From: Bacteroidales bacterium
GTDB lineage: Bacteria; Bacteroidota; Bacteroidia; Bacteroidales; UBA1715
NCBI GenBank assembly: GCA_017618935.1
Contig: JAFZTG010000062.1
Coordinates: 1-15,568, forward strand
Direction of reading: 5' to 3'
DNA length: 15,568 nt
Shown in pieces: positions 6,569 to 14,684 of the stretch. A program made the translations under genes and the position numbers. Each line of letters opens with the position of its first letter. The first letter of the stretch is position 1. The notes below the pieces were generated by a model. It made no database searches. It had not been told where the DNA came from and was given only the letters and a program-made list of their open reading frames with translations.

Positions 6569-8035
6569 TTATTTGTTTCCAAGACTACGGTTATACATTT
6601 TTGCAACGTCTTCTTTCAATTTTTTCAATTCCGAAGGAACGAAATACATCATATGACCGCCGTCGTAATAGGTAAAGGTGATTTTGTCACGTAATTGAGA
6701 GGGGAGATTCATATGATTGATGGCATACGATGTGCCAAAGTAGCTCGTTGCCAAGTCGTATCGTCCGTTAGCTACCAACACCTCCATATTCGGATTGACG
6801 AACATTGCGTAACGTAATTCGGGTGTTACGTTGAGATATTTTCCGTCACCGTATTTCCACGGACGTACGTCGCCAATCAGATAAAATCTGTCGTCAATCG
6901 AGTAGTTGAGTTCGTTGCGAACGTAATCGTTGAAAGCGGCGCTTACAGCACCAGCAATTTCGGTATAACTTGGGTCTTCCGTCGCATAATCTCTCTCGTT
7001 TTGAGGGTCAGGCATGGTAAGTCTACCGTCATATCGCCCAATGAGCAGATTTTGTTTGTCAAGCAACAGCTTTCTGAACTGCCAACTTGGAATTTTCAGG
7101 TCGTGGTCAAGAATAATGTCGGCATTGATGCCAATCAGACCTTCCATTTTTTTTGCCAAAGCATATTTCTCGTTAATTGACAGCAAATCACCTTTCATAA
7201 GGGCTACTGCGTATTCGTTTATGGCAAAATCCTCAACGTCTTCAATAAATTCGCTGATTTCCACCGTTGGCGTTACAACTTCGTGATAAACGGCCAATTC
7301 GGCAAATACGGGCAAGTTGCAAACGTATGGCAACACTTGGTTCGTGTTGTATTCGCGAAGTGTCTCAAAATCAAGAGCACACGAAATGAGTGAGATGCCG
7401 TTGAAATACATATTGTAAGTATCTGTAAGATAATCAACTACACCACAGGCACGAGTAGTCCCATAGCTTTCGCCAGCAAGAAATTTCGGCGAGCCCCAAC
7501 GTTTATTTTGGCTAGTCCATTGATTGATGAAATCGCCCGTTGTCTTTATATCGTTCTCGTAACCATAGAATTGGTCGGCTTTTTCTTCGCCAATTGGTTT
7601 GCTGAATCCGCAACCTACAGGGTCAATGAAGACTAAATCGGTAATGTCGAGCCAACATTGGTCATTGTTCACCAAATTGAATGTTTTGGGAGGATTTTCA
7701 GCCTTGCCATATTCCGATGTCAAAACTTTCTTGGGACCGATTGCGCCCATGTGCAACCACGCCGAAGATGAACCCGGTCCGCCGTTAAAGACAAATGTGA
7801 TAGGGCGGGTACGGACATCAGAAACGTCGCTTTTGGTGTATGCAATGTAAAAAATATTGGCAACAGCTTTGCCTTCTTTGTTTTTAAGGGCGAAAAAACC
7901 TGTCGTAGCTTCGTAGTTGACAGTTTTACCGTTTACCGAGACGTGTCCTGTCGTTTTTACCGTTTGGCTTGTATCTTGTGCGTGTAGCAAAGAAAATGCA
8001 CACACAGACACAATTAAAAGAATGAACCTTTGCAT
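6569..8035 (-). CDS. Secreted family S10 serine carboxypeptidase
   Basis: Peptidase S10 enzymes remove single residues from peptide C-termini. Numbering is from ATG 8035 (488 residues). A signal peptide, MQRFILLIVSVCAFSLLHA, precedes QDTSQ, a usual Bacteroidota cleavage site. FVFNGGPGSSS (residues 81-91) is the S10 oxyanion and substrate-carboxylate region. Catalytic residues by pattern are Ser190 in GESYGT, Asp427 in NGRYDLAT and His461 in DGGHMMYF. The protein should act in the periplasm or outside the cell. The frame extends upstream to a TTG at 8095, but that lies before a good -7 element at 8052-8059 and would add charged residues ahead of the signal peptide, so ATG 8035 is preferred. 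It is the first gene of an operon with the two hotdog genes, and is divergent from gyrA. Confidence 0.92.
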   Translation of the reverse strand: MQRFILLIVSVCAFSLLHAQDTSQTVKTTGHVSVNGKTVNYEATTGFFALKNKEGKAVANIFYIAYTKSDVSDVRTRPITFVFNGGPGSSSAWLHMGAIGPKKVLTSEYGKAENPPKTFNLVNNDQCWLDITDLVFIDPVGCGFSKPIGEEKADQFYGYENDIKTTGDFINQWTSQNKRWGSPKFLAGESYGTTRACGVVDYLTDTYNMYFNGISLISCALDFETLREYNTNQVLPYVCNLPVFAELAVYHEVVTPTVEISEFIEDVEDFAINEYAVALMKGDLLSINEKYALAKKMEGLIGINADIILDHDLKIPSWQFRKLLLDKQNLLIGRYDGRLTMPDPQNERDYATEDPSYTEIAGAVSAAFNDYVRNELNYSIDDRFYLIGDVRPWKYGDGKYLNVTPELRYAMFVNPNMEVLVANGRYDLATSYFGTSYAINHMNLPSQLRDKITFTYYDGGHMMYFVPSELKKLKEDVAKMYNRSLGNK

Positions 8036-8051
8036 AGTCTTAAATTTTATA

Positions 8052-8059
8052 CAAATATA
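8052..8059 (-). promoter_or_regulatory. -7 promoter element for the S10 peptidase operon
   Basis: On the minus strand this is TATATTTG, an exact TAnnTTTG match, 16 bases upstream of the ATG at 8035. Transcription would start near 8045-8048. I see no convincing TTTG at -33. Confidence 0.45.
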
Positions 8060-8253
8060 AACAACTTCTTCGAATTCTTTTATTTTCCTAATCAAAAGTA
8101 GAAACGATGGTTACATTGTCTTTCGTATTTTTCTATCGTTTTTTAGTTCCTCAAAACAATCATATTATAATGTGTATTCATATTCGTTTTATTAACAAAA
8201 AAATGTTGATAAAAAGTCGGGGAGATAGCACTGAAAATACGTAAAAAAATAGG

Positions 8254-8260
8254 TAATTTG
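8254..8260 (+). promoter_or_regulatory. Weak candidate -7 element for gyrA
   Basis: TAATTTG is one base short of TAnnTTTG. It is the best candidate I found in the 272-base gap between the S10 peptidase and gyrA, and has no clear -33 partner. If used, the leader would be about 44 bases and contain the palindrome at 8276-8289. The rest of the gap is A+T-rich with no recognisable RNA gene. Confidence 0.2.
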
Positions 8261-8275
8261 CTATGAATGTTTAGT

Positions 8276-8289
8276 GGGCAAAGTTGCCC
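8276..8289. promoter_or_regulatory. 14-bp inverted repeat just upstream of gyrA
   Basis: GGGCAA-AG-TTGCCC has perfect 6-bp arms around a 2-base centre, ending 18 bases before the gyrA ATG in otherwise A+T-rich DNA. It could be an operator, or a small leader hairpin next to the AGGA at 8292-8295 that may serve as a ribosome binding site. Function is inferred from position only. Confidence 0.35.
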
Positions 8290-8307
8290 TCAGGAAAATA
8301 GTAAAAA

Positions 8308-10881
8308 ATGTCAGAAGAAGTAGAAAAAATTGGTGGAGAAAACATTATTCGATTCGATATCGAAAAAGAAATGAAATCGGCGTACATCGATTACTCGATG
8401 TCCGTAATTGTAGCAAGAGCATTGCCGGATGCGCGTGACGGTTTGAAACCCGTACATAGAAGATTGTTGTTCGGTATGGATAAGATGGGTAACACGCCCG
8501 ACCAACCTTATAAGAAATCGGCCAGAATCGTGGGTGAGGTTATGGGTAAGTTCCACCCGCATGGTGACTCATCTATATATGGTACGTTAGTGCATTTGGC
8601 ACAAGACTGGAACATGCGTTATCCTATGGTTGACGGTCAAGGAAACTTCGGTTCCATCGACGGTGACTCGCCGGCTGCTATGCGTTACACGGAAGCACGT
8701 TTGGCGAAAATTGCGACGGAAACGCTTGCCGACCTAAACAAGGATACGGTCGATATGCAGAAGAACTTCTCGGAAGAATACGATGAACCTACGGTATTGC
8801 CGACGAAGATTCCTATGCTGTTGGTAAATGGTTGTTCCGGTATTGCTGTTGGTATGGCTACCAATATGGCTCCTCACAATCTTTCCGATACGATTGACGC
8901 TATCATTGCGTATATTGATAATACTGAAATCACAATTCCTGAACTTGCCGCTGTAATCAAGGCTCCTGATTTCCCAACAGGAGGAACGATTTATGGTTAT
9001 CAGGGCGTGCTTGACGCTTACGAGACAGGTCAGGGTAGAATTGTGATTCGTGCAAAGGCACGTTTTGAAAACGAGAATGGTCGTGACCTGATTGTGGTTG
9101 ACGAGATTCCATATATGGTCAACAAGGCTGAATTGATTAAACGTACTGCCGAGTTAATCACGGACAAGAAAATCGAGGGAATCACCGAGGTTAACGACGA
9201 ATCGGACAAGGAAGGTATGCGTATCGTTTATACGTTGAAGAAAGATGCCGTACCTAATATTGTGTTAAACAAATTGTATAAATACACGTATCTACAATCC
9301 TCATTTAGTGTGAATAACGTTGCCTTGGTCGGTGGTCGTCCAAAGACAATGAATTTGAAGGAAATGATCTCGGTATTTACCGAACATCGTCACGAGGTTG
9401 TTGTTCGTCGTACGCAATTTGACTTGAAAGAAGCAGAGAAACGTGCACATATATTAGAAGGACTTATCATCGCGTGTGACAACATCGACGAGGTTGTTCA
9501 CATCATCCGCGCTTCTAAGAACGTGGGCGAGGCACGTGAAAACTTGATGAAACGATTTGCGTTAGACGAGGAACAGGCCAACGCAATCGTTGAAATGCGT
9601 TTGCGTCAGTTGACTGGCTTGCAAATGGATCAGCTTCACGCAGAATATGAGGAATTGGAGAAGAAAATCGCATATTACAAAGACGTGTTGGCTAACTACG
9701 ATATGCAAATGCAGATCGTGAAAGATGAATTGCTCGAAATCAAGGCAAAATATGGCGATGAACGTAAAACCGACATTCAAATGTCAGCCGAAGAATTCAA
9801 TCCTGAAGACTTCTATGCTGACGAAGATGTGGTAATCGCTATTTCTCACTTGGGATACATCAAGAGAACTGCGTTGACGGAATACAAACTGCAAAACCGT
9901 GGTGGTGTAGGTTCACGTGGTGGCGATACTCGTGATACCGATTACATTGAACATCTGTATATCTCGAATATGCATGCTACCTTGTTGATTTTCACCGAAC
10001 AAGGTAAGTGTTTCTGGCAAAAGGTATATGATATTCCAGAAGGAACGAAGGTGTCAAAAGGTCGTGCAATTCAAAATATCTTGAACATATCGAACGACGA
10101 TAAAGTTCGTGCGTATGTAACTGTAAATAACCTAACTGACGAAGATTACTTAAAGAATCACTTCGTGGTACTTTGTACGGAAAACGGTATCATTAAGAAG
10201 ACCACGCTTGAGGCATATTCTCGTCCTCGCCAGAATGGTATCATCGCTCTTTCAATCCGTGAAGGCGACCGCTTGTTGCAGGCGTGCTTGACCGATGGTA
10301 ACTGCGAAATTATGATGGCAATCCAGTCGGGTAAGGCAATCCGCTTCCCAGAAAGTAAGTTCCGCGCAATGGGACGTACTGCGTCGGGTGTGAAGGGTAT
10401 GACTGTTCCTGAAGGCGAAAAAGTTGTCGGATTAATTTGTGCTCCTGCAGATACTAATAAGGAGATTTTGGTCGTTTCAGAAAAAGGATTCGGTAAACGT
10501 TCGTCTATCGAGGACTATCGTGTAACAAACCGTGGCGGTAAGGGTGTGAAGACAATCAACATCACCGAAAAAACTGGCAAGCTTGTTGCATTCGAAGCCG
10601 TAGATGACGATGACGATTTGATGATAATGAACAAATCGGGTATCACGATTCGTATGGAAGTTGCTCCGTTGAGAGTGATGGGACGTGTGGCACAAGGAGT
10701 TAAGTTGATTAACTTGCGTCCAAAAGATTCTATCGCGGCAATTTCAACCGTTCACGTCGATCCTGAAGAACGTCAGGCAATGAAGGATGCTGAAAAGGCG
10801 GAACAAGAACAGGCGGAAGGAACGACAGGAGAGGAAAATACTGGTGAAACTCAAGAAAATAATACAGAAACTAACGAATAA
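8308..10881 (+). CDS. gyrA: DNA gyrase subunit A
   Basis: GyrA is the breakage-reunion subunit of the A2B2 gyrase that puts negative supercoils into DNA. The 857-residue protein has the N-terminal signature IDYSMSVIVARALPDARDGL (residues 27-46). The catalytic Tyr127 lies in AAMRYTEARL and the quinolone loop at HPHGDSSIYGTL (83-94). A long coiled segment (about 430-500) is followed by the six-bladed C-terminal wheel. The GyrA box reads QNRGGVG (529-535) instead of QRRGGRG; I recall RGGVG in other Bacteroidota. Full length and the presence of a box-like motif favour GyrA over ParC. The last 35 or so residues form an acidic Glu/Thr/Asn-rich tail. Position 92, equivalent to Asp87 of E. coli, is Gly. 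The AGGA at 8292-8295 is a possible Shine-Dalgarno. A TPR gene follows 11 bases after the stop. Confidence 0.98.
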   Translation: MSEEVEKIGGENIIRFDIEKEMKSAYIDYSMSVIVARALPDARDGLKPVHRRLLFGMDKMGNTPDQPYKKSARIVGEVMGKFHPHGDSSIYGTLVHLAQDWNMRYPMVDGQGNFGSIDGDSPAAMRYTEARLAKIATETLADLNKDTVDMQKNFSEEYDEPTVLPTKIPMLLVNGCSGIAVGMATNMAPHNLSDTIDAIIAYIDNTEITIPELAAVIKAPDFPTGGTIYGYQGVLDAYETGQGRIVIRAKARFENENGRDLIVVDEIPYMVNKAELIKRTAELITDKKIEGITEVNDESDKEGMRIVYTLKKDAVPNIVLNKLYKYTYLQSSFSVNNVALVGGRPKTMNLKEMISVFTEHRHEVVVRRTQFDLKEAEKRAHILEGLIIACDNIDEVVHIIRASKNVGEARENLMKRFALDEEQANAIVEMRLRQLTGLQMDQLHAEYEELEKKIAYYKDVLANYDMQMQIVKDELLEIKAKYGDERKTDIQMSAEEFNPEDFYADEDVVIAISHLGYIKRTALTEYKLQNRGGVGSRGGDTRDTDYIEHLYISNMHATLLIFTEQGKCFWQKVYDIPEGTKVSKGRAIQNILNISNDDKVRAYVTVNNLTDEDYLKNHFVVLCTENGIIKKTTLEAYSRPRQNGIIALSIREGDRLLQACLTDGNCEIMMAIQSGKAIRFPESKFRAMGRTASGVKGMTVPEGEKVVGLICAPADTNKEILVVSEKGFGKRSSIEDYRVTNRGGKGVKTINITEKTGKLVAFEAVDDDDDLMIMNKSGITIRMEVAPLRVMGRVAQGVKLINLRPKDSIAAISTVHVDPEERQAMKDAEKAEQEQAEGTTGEENTGETQENNTETNE

Positions 10882-10892
10882 AATTGAATAAT

Positions 10893-12233
10893 ATGAAAAA
10901 GACAGTCATTCTTGCGTTAATCGCATTGTTTTTCGGAAATATCGCTTTTAGTCAGACTGATGAGTTCGTTATGACATGGGCTATCGTTGAAGGCGAGGCA
11001 AAAAAATCGGATGCGGAAATTGCAAATCCTAAAAAGGTTACAAAAATCAACACGTGGACAGAACGTGGCCGTAAGTATTTGCAAGTTTATACATTCGATA
11101 ATGTGGAGAAATTCTATTATGGTTACACGTCAGTTGACATTATGACTATAATGAATGGTGCAAGACCAAAAGCAACGAGAGAAAGTGGCGATACCACAAT
11201 CAATTCCTACGACCGTATTGATTTCTATTTCGTAGGCGACAAGCTTGTGAAATATGCTCGTACAGAACGTGCAAAAGAATTTTTCTTCCCAACACACGAT
11301 GCTGCTCTTGACGTTGCTGCCGAAGCATATCTAAAAGCAAACGAATTGAACATTGATGGTAAAAAGACGAAATTGATTACCGACCAAGTAAAGAAAATCT
11401 CCGATTTCTATCAAAAAGAGGCTTTGTTCTACATTAATGCTGGAAAATATGCGTTGGCCGCTCCTTTTTACAACAAGGCTGGAAATCTTGCTAAAACAGG
11501 CTTGACAGGCGATACAGACTCAGTACGTGCGGCAGTGTTGAACAACTGTGGTGAAATCAACAAGGCTGCAGAACTTTACTCCCAAGCAATTGAGTATTAT
11601 AATGCAGCAAACGAAGTGTTGCCTTCGGCTAAATTCTATGGTAACATTTTCTTCTGCCAAATGATGCAAAACGATACTGCGAGTGCTGTCAATACGTTAC
11701 AAACCGTTTTGGAAAAATATCCGAACGATTCTTTGGCTAACGATTATGTAAATCAGTTGATTGAAATTTACATTAAGACAAATCAGACAGAAAATGCAAT
11801 GACTTATTTGAAAAAAGCACTTGAAACAAACCCTAATAATACCGCATATTTGTTCAACTTGGGATATTTGAACGAAACTATCGGTAATGAGGAAGAGGCA
11901 ATTTCATATTACAAAAAAGCCGTTGAAGTTAATCCTAATGAGGAAAATGCAAACTTGAACTTGGGCGTTTTGTATGAAAACAAGGCAAAAGTGCTTTTGG
12001 AAAAGGCTGACCAGAATTATGGCAAGAAGAATTATCAATCTTTGAAGAATGAAGGTTTGTCATATTTGAAATTGGCTTATCCGTACATTGCAACATACGC
12101 CGAAGTGACGACAGATTCATTTAGAAAACTCAACGCTTACAAGGATTTAATGTCTATCTACGGTAAATTGTCGATGATGGACAAATACAACGAAACCAAG
12201 GCAAAATACGATGCGTTGAAATCAAATAGATAG
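10893..12233 (+). CDS. Secreted tetratricopeptide-repeat protein
   Basis: The 446-residue protein starts with a clear signal peptide, MKKTVILALIALFFGNIAFS, followed by Gln21, so it should be periplasmic or on the cell envelope. ATG 10893 is preferred over the TTG three codons upstream. Residues 30-135 form a region I do not recognise, rich in beta-like segments. From about 170 the protein is helical with several TPRs. The clearest are at about 299-314 (ENAMTYLKKALETNPN) and 333-348 (EEEAISYYKKAVEVNP), with weaker ones near 182-240 and 265-285. TPRs bind other proteins; the partner is unknown. It follows gyrA by 11 bases and should share its transcript, an arrangement I recall from other Bacteroidales. 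A terminator hairpin lies 30 bases after the stop. Confidence 0.88.
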   Translation: MKKTVILALIALFFGNIAFSQTDEFVMTWAIVEGEAKKSDAEIANPKKVTKINTWTERGRKYLQVYTFDNVEKFYYGYTSVDIMTIMNGARPKATRESGDTTINSYDRIDFYFVGDKLVKYARTERAKEFFFPTHDAALDVAAEAYLKANELNIDGKKTKLITDQVKKISDFYQKEALFYINAGKYALAAPFYNKAGNLAKTGLTGDTDSVRAAVLNNCGEINKAAELYSQAIEYYNAANEVLPSAKFYGNIFFCQMMQNDTASAVNTLQTVLEKYPNDSLANDYVNQLIEIYIKTNQTENAMTYLKKALETNPNNTAYLFNLGYLNETIGNEEEAISYYKKAVEVNPNEENANLNLGVLYENKAKVLLEKADQNYGKKNYQSLKNEGLSYLKLAYPYIATYAEVTTDSFRKLNAYKDLMSIYGKLSMMDKYNETKAKYDALKSNR

Positions 12234-12262
12234 TTTTTTCATACACACATTCATATATGCGG

Positions 12263-12288
12263 AAAGGCACGTTGTGAAACGTGCCTTT
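12263..12288 (+). terminator. Rho-independent terminator after the gyrA-TPR operon
   Basis: An 11-bp perfect stem (AAAGGCACGTT / AACGTGCCTTT) with loop GTGA is followed by TTATATTTT. There is no T-rich run on the minus-strand side, so it works for the plus strand. Confidence 0.9.
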
Positions 12289-12314
12289 TATATTTTGATT
12301 GTTAAGGTATAAAA

Positions 12315-12345
12315 AAAGTCCGTTAAACAATGTTTAACGGACTTT
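12315..12345 (-). terminator. Rho-independent terminator after ackA
   Basis: A 14-bp perfect stem (AAAGTCCGTTAAAC / GTTTAACGGACTTT) with a 3-base loop. On the minus strand it lies about 20 bases after the ackA stop and runs into seven Ts (the A-run at 12311-12317). On the plus strand it is followed by CTTTTGTTG, so it could also back up the previous terminator. Confidence 0.9.
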
Positions 12346-12364
12346 CTTTTGTTGTTTCTATTTC

Positions 12365-13558
12365 TTATTTCTCGTTTACAATAGCGAATGTATCGCGTGC
12401 AATCACGATTTCCTCATTGGTTTGTACAACCAGGACTTTGATTTTTGATGTCGGTTTTGAGATAACCCAACTGTCACCTTGTTTGCTGTTAGCAGCGTCG
12501 TCGAGTTCAATGCCGAAACATTCCAAACCAGAAAGCACGTTTTTACGCACGTCGCCATCATGTTCGCCAATTCCGCCGGCAAACGCAATACAGTCAGCGC
12601 CACCGATTTCTGCCAAATATGCACCTACATATTTCTTGATGCTCAACGTAAGCATATCTTTTGCAAGTTTTGCTTTCTTGTCGCCGCTTTGTGCCATCGA
12701 TTGCAAGTCGCGCATATCGGAAACGCCTGCAATGCCTTTCAAACCGCTTTGTTTGTTCACAATGTTGTCCATCTCGTCAATTGACAAGCCTTCCTGACGC
12801 ATCAACTGGAATGCTGCACCCATATCGACGTTTCCGGCACGGGTACCCATAATCACGCCTTCGAGAGGAGTGAAGCCCATCGATGTATCGACAGATTTTC
12901 CGTTGACAACGGCTGTGATTGAAGAACCATTACCCAAGTGGCATACGATTGTCTTGCAGTTGTCGTACGGCTTGCCAAGCATTTTTGCAGCCTCTTGCGA
13001 AACATAGCGATGGCTCGACCCATGAAATCCGTAACGGCGGATTTTGTTGTTTTCGTAGTATTTGTAAGGCAAACCGTACATAAATGCGACAGGTTCCATC
13101 GTCTGGTGGAATGCCGTGTCGAACGTGCCACAGTGAACAGCCTTTGGCAATGCTGCCTGAGCAGCTTTGATACCTTTAAGGTTTGCTGGGTTATGCAGTG
13201 GTGCAAAATTATTGCATTCTGCTATTTTCTGAATCGCGTCAGGTGTGAGCAGTTCGCTTTTGTTGAAATATTCACCACCATGTACGATACGGTGTCCAAC
13301 GGCAACAATATCGTTCTTGTCTTGGATAATGTTACGTTCAGGAGCGAGTAGGAGCGCAATGACTTTTTCCACACCAACTTCGTGGTTGTCAACAGGTTCT
13401 TCAAAAACTTCCTTTTTTCCGTTGATTTCAATTTTTAATGTACTTACTTTTTCACCGATACGTTCAACAATACCTGATGCAACCACAGTTTCTTGTGGCA
13501 TTTCCAATAATTGGTATTTGATTGATGAACTACCGCAGTTTAGGACTAAAATTTTCAT
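12365..13558 (-). CDS. ackA: Acetate kinase
   Basis: AckA converts acetyl phosphate and ADP to acetate and ATP, the last step of acetate fermentation. The 397-residue protein shows the family pattern throughout: NCGSSSIKYQ (Asn7), GHRIVHGG (Arg90), FDTAFHQTM (Asp147), RRYGFHGSSHRYV (His179), HLGNGSSI, MGTRAGNVD (Arg240), FAGGIGEH and NEEIVIARDT (Glu382). These match the catalytic Asn, Arg, Asp, His, Arg and Glu of the Methanosarcina enzyme within a residue or two. The frame continues 11 codons further upstream to 13591, but that extension runs into a palindromic repeat, and ATG 13558 gives the standard N-terminus MKILVLNCGSSS. It is last in the pgm-pta-ackA block, 57 bases after pta. Confidence 0.97.
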   Translation of the reverse strand: MKILVLNCGSSSIKYQLLEMPQETVVASGIVERIGEKVSTLKIEINGKKEVFEEPVDNHEVGVEKVIALLLAPERNIIQDKNDIVAVGHRIVHGGEYFNKSELLTPDAIQKIAECNNFAPLHNPANLKGIKAAQAALPKAVHCGTFDTAFHQTMEPVAFMYGLPYKYYENNKIRRYGFHGSSHRYVSQEAAKMLGKPYDNCKTIVCHLGNGSSITAVVNGKSVDTSMGFTPLEGVIMGTRAGNVDMGAAFQLMRQEGLSIDEMDNIVNKQSGLKGIAGVSDMRDLQSMAQSGDKKAKLAKDMLTLSIKKYVGAYLAEIGGADCIAFAGGIGEHDGDVRKNVLSGLECFGIELDDAANSKQGDSWVISKPTSKIKVLVVQTNEEIVIARDTFAIVNEK

Positions 13559-13577
13559 ATTATCAGAGTAGTTTTTA

Positions 13578-13603
13578 TAGAGACGCACCATGGCACGTCT
13601 CTA
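13578..13603. repeat. Palindromic intergenic repeat, copy 1 (pta-ackA gap)
   Basis: Arms TAGAGACG (13578-13585) and CGTCTCTA (13596-13603) flank CACCATGGCA, whose CCATGG core is itself palindromic. Only two base pairs of the 26-bp palindrome mismatch. It is closely related to the repeat at 14648-14676. It may act as a small hairpin in the mRNA between pta and ackA. Confidence 0.8.
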
Positions 13604-13615
13604 CAGTTATAATTC

Positions 13616-14626
13616 TTAATTATTCTTTCTTCCTATTGCCTGTGTTGCAGTTATAGCAATCACATTTACAATGTCATTTACATAGCAACCGCGTGAAAGG
13701 TCGTTCACTGGTGCAGCCATACCTTGCAGGATTGGCCCGTATGCTTCGGCGTGACCGAAACGTTGTGCCATTTTGTAGGCAATGTTTCCTGCTTCAAGGT
13801 TAGGGAATACCAATACGTTTGCCTTTCCTTTCAAAACACTGTCAGGAGCTTTTTTCTGAGCCACGTTTGGAACAACGGCTGCATCAAATTGCAGTTCACC
13901 GTCGATTACCAAATTAGGATTCATTTCCTTTGCTATCTTGGTGGCGTTCACCACTTTATCAACAACTTCGTGGCTTGCGCTTCCGTGTGAAGAGAAACTC
14001 AACATTGCAATGCGTGCGTCCATGCCAAGCAAGTCTTTTGCTGATTTTGCACTTGTAACGGCAATTTCTGCAAGTTGTTTTTCGTCTGGTACAGGAGTAA
14101 CGGCACAGTCAGCGAACAAGAACACGCCGTTTTCGCCAAATTCAGTATCTTTCAATATTATAATGAATGCACCCGAAACCACAGAAATACCAGGCATAGT
14201 CTTAATTAACTGTAAAGCGGGGCGGAGTACGTTACCCGTTGAGTTTTCGGCACCGGCTACTTCGCCGTCAGCATCGCCGGCCTTAATCATTGCGGCAGCA
14301 AGGTAAAGAGGATTTTTCACCAAACCACGTGCTGTTTCAATGTCCATGCCTTTTTTCTTGCGAAGTTCGTAAATCAAGTTCGCATATTCTTCGGCTTTGG
14401 GATTGTTTTCTGGATCTATCACCGTAGCCTTGCACAAATTTTTTAGATTGTTGTCGGCTGCAAATTTCTTGATGAAATCTGGTTTCGACAAGATGATCAA
14501 GTCTGCAAAACCTTCGCCCAACACTATGTCGGCTGCTTTCAACGTACGTTCTTCCGTACCTTCTGCCAAAACGATTCTTTGAATGTCTGATTTGGCTTTT
14601 TGTTTGAAATAATTTACGAAATCCAT
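13616..14626 (-). CDS. pta: Phosphate acetyltransferase, short form
   Basis: Pta makes acetyl phosphate and CoA from acetyl-CoA and phosphate, feeding AckA next door. At 336 residues it is the short form consisting of the catalytic domain alone, without the N-terminal extra domains of the E. coli type. Family segments are AEGTEERTLKAADI (residues 21-34), GEVAGAENSTGNVLRPALQ (121-139), VFLFADCAVTPVP (168-180), FSSHGSASHE (211-220), DGELQFDAA (242-250) and GPILQGMAAPVNDLSRG (297-313). Ser311-Arg312 correspond to the active-site Ser-Arg pair of Methanosarcina Pta. The ATG at 14626 gives the usual N-terminus. Palindromic repeats sit in the gaps on both sides of this gene. Confidence 0.96.
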   Translation of the reverse strand: MDFVNYFKQKAKSDIQRIVLAEGTEERTLKAADIVLGEGFADLIILSKPDFIKKFAADNNLKNLCKATVIDPENNPKAEEYANLIYELRKKKGMDIETARGLVKNPLYLAAAMIKAGDADGEVAGAENSTGNVLRPALQLIKTMPGISVVSGAFIIILKDTEFGENGVFLFADCAVTPVPDEKQLAEIAVTSAKSAKDLLGMDARIAMLSFSSHGSASHEVVDKVVNATKIAKEMNPNLVIDGELQFDAAVVPNVAQKKAPDSVLKGKANVLVFPNLEAGNIAYKMAQRFGHAEAYGPILQGMAAPVNDLSRGCYVNDIVNVIAITATQAIGRKNN

Positions 14627-14647
14627 AATTATATTGTTTTAAAACAC

Positions 14648-14676
14648 GTAGAGACGCCACAATGTGACGTCTCTAC
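14648..14676. repeat. Palindromic intergenic repeat, copy 2 (pgm-pta gap)
   Basis: Arms GTAGAGACG (14648-14656) and CGTCTCTAC (14668-14676) flank CCACAATGTGA, where CACA and TGTG also pair around a single central A. There is one mismatched pair (C/A). The outer arms are the same as in copy 1, while the core differs. Confidence 0.8.
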
Positions 14677-14684
14677 ATAAAATG

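Noticed and set aside
8161..8174. A+T-rich imperfect palindrome CATATTATAATGTG
   Set aside because: One mismatch and almost no G+C; easily produced by chance in this gap.
8204..8212. TGTTGATAA, a DnaA-box-like 9-mer upstream of gyrA, suggesting an origin
   Set aside because: It is a single site with one mismatch in A+T-rich DNA, with no box cluster and no dnaA or dnaN in the window.
8263..8274. Three-codon ORF (ATG AAT GTT TAG) in the gyrA leader as a possible leader peptide
   Set aside because: Too short to distinguish from chance, with no ribosome binding site and no attenuator-like alternative hairpins.
12330..13351. Several plus-strand open frames of 100-155 codons over ackA
   Set aside because: They are antisense to acetate kinase, whose family motifs are continuous along its frame; the antisense translations have no recognisable motif.
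13938..14306. 122-codon plus-strand open frame over pta
   Set aside because: It is antisense to a complete phosphate acetyltransferase and looks like a composition shadow.
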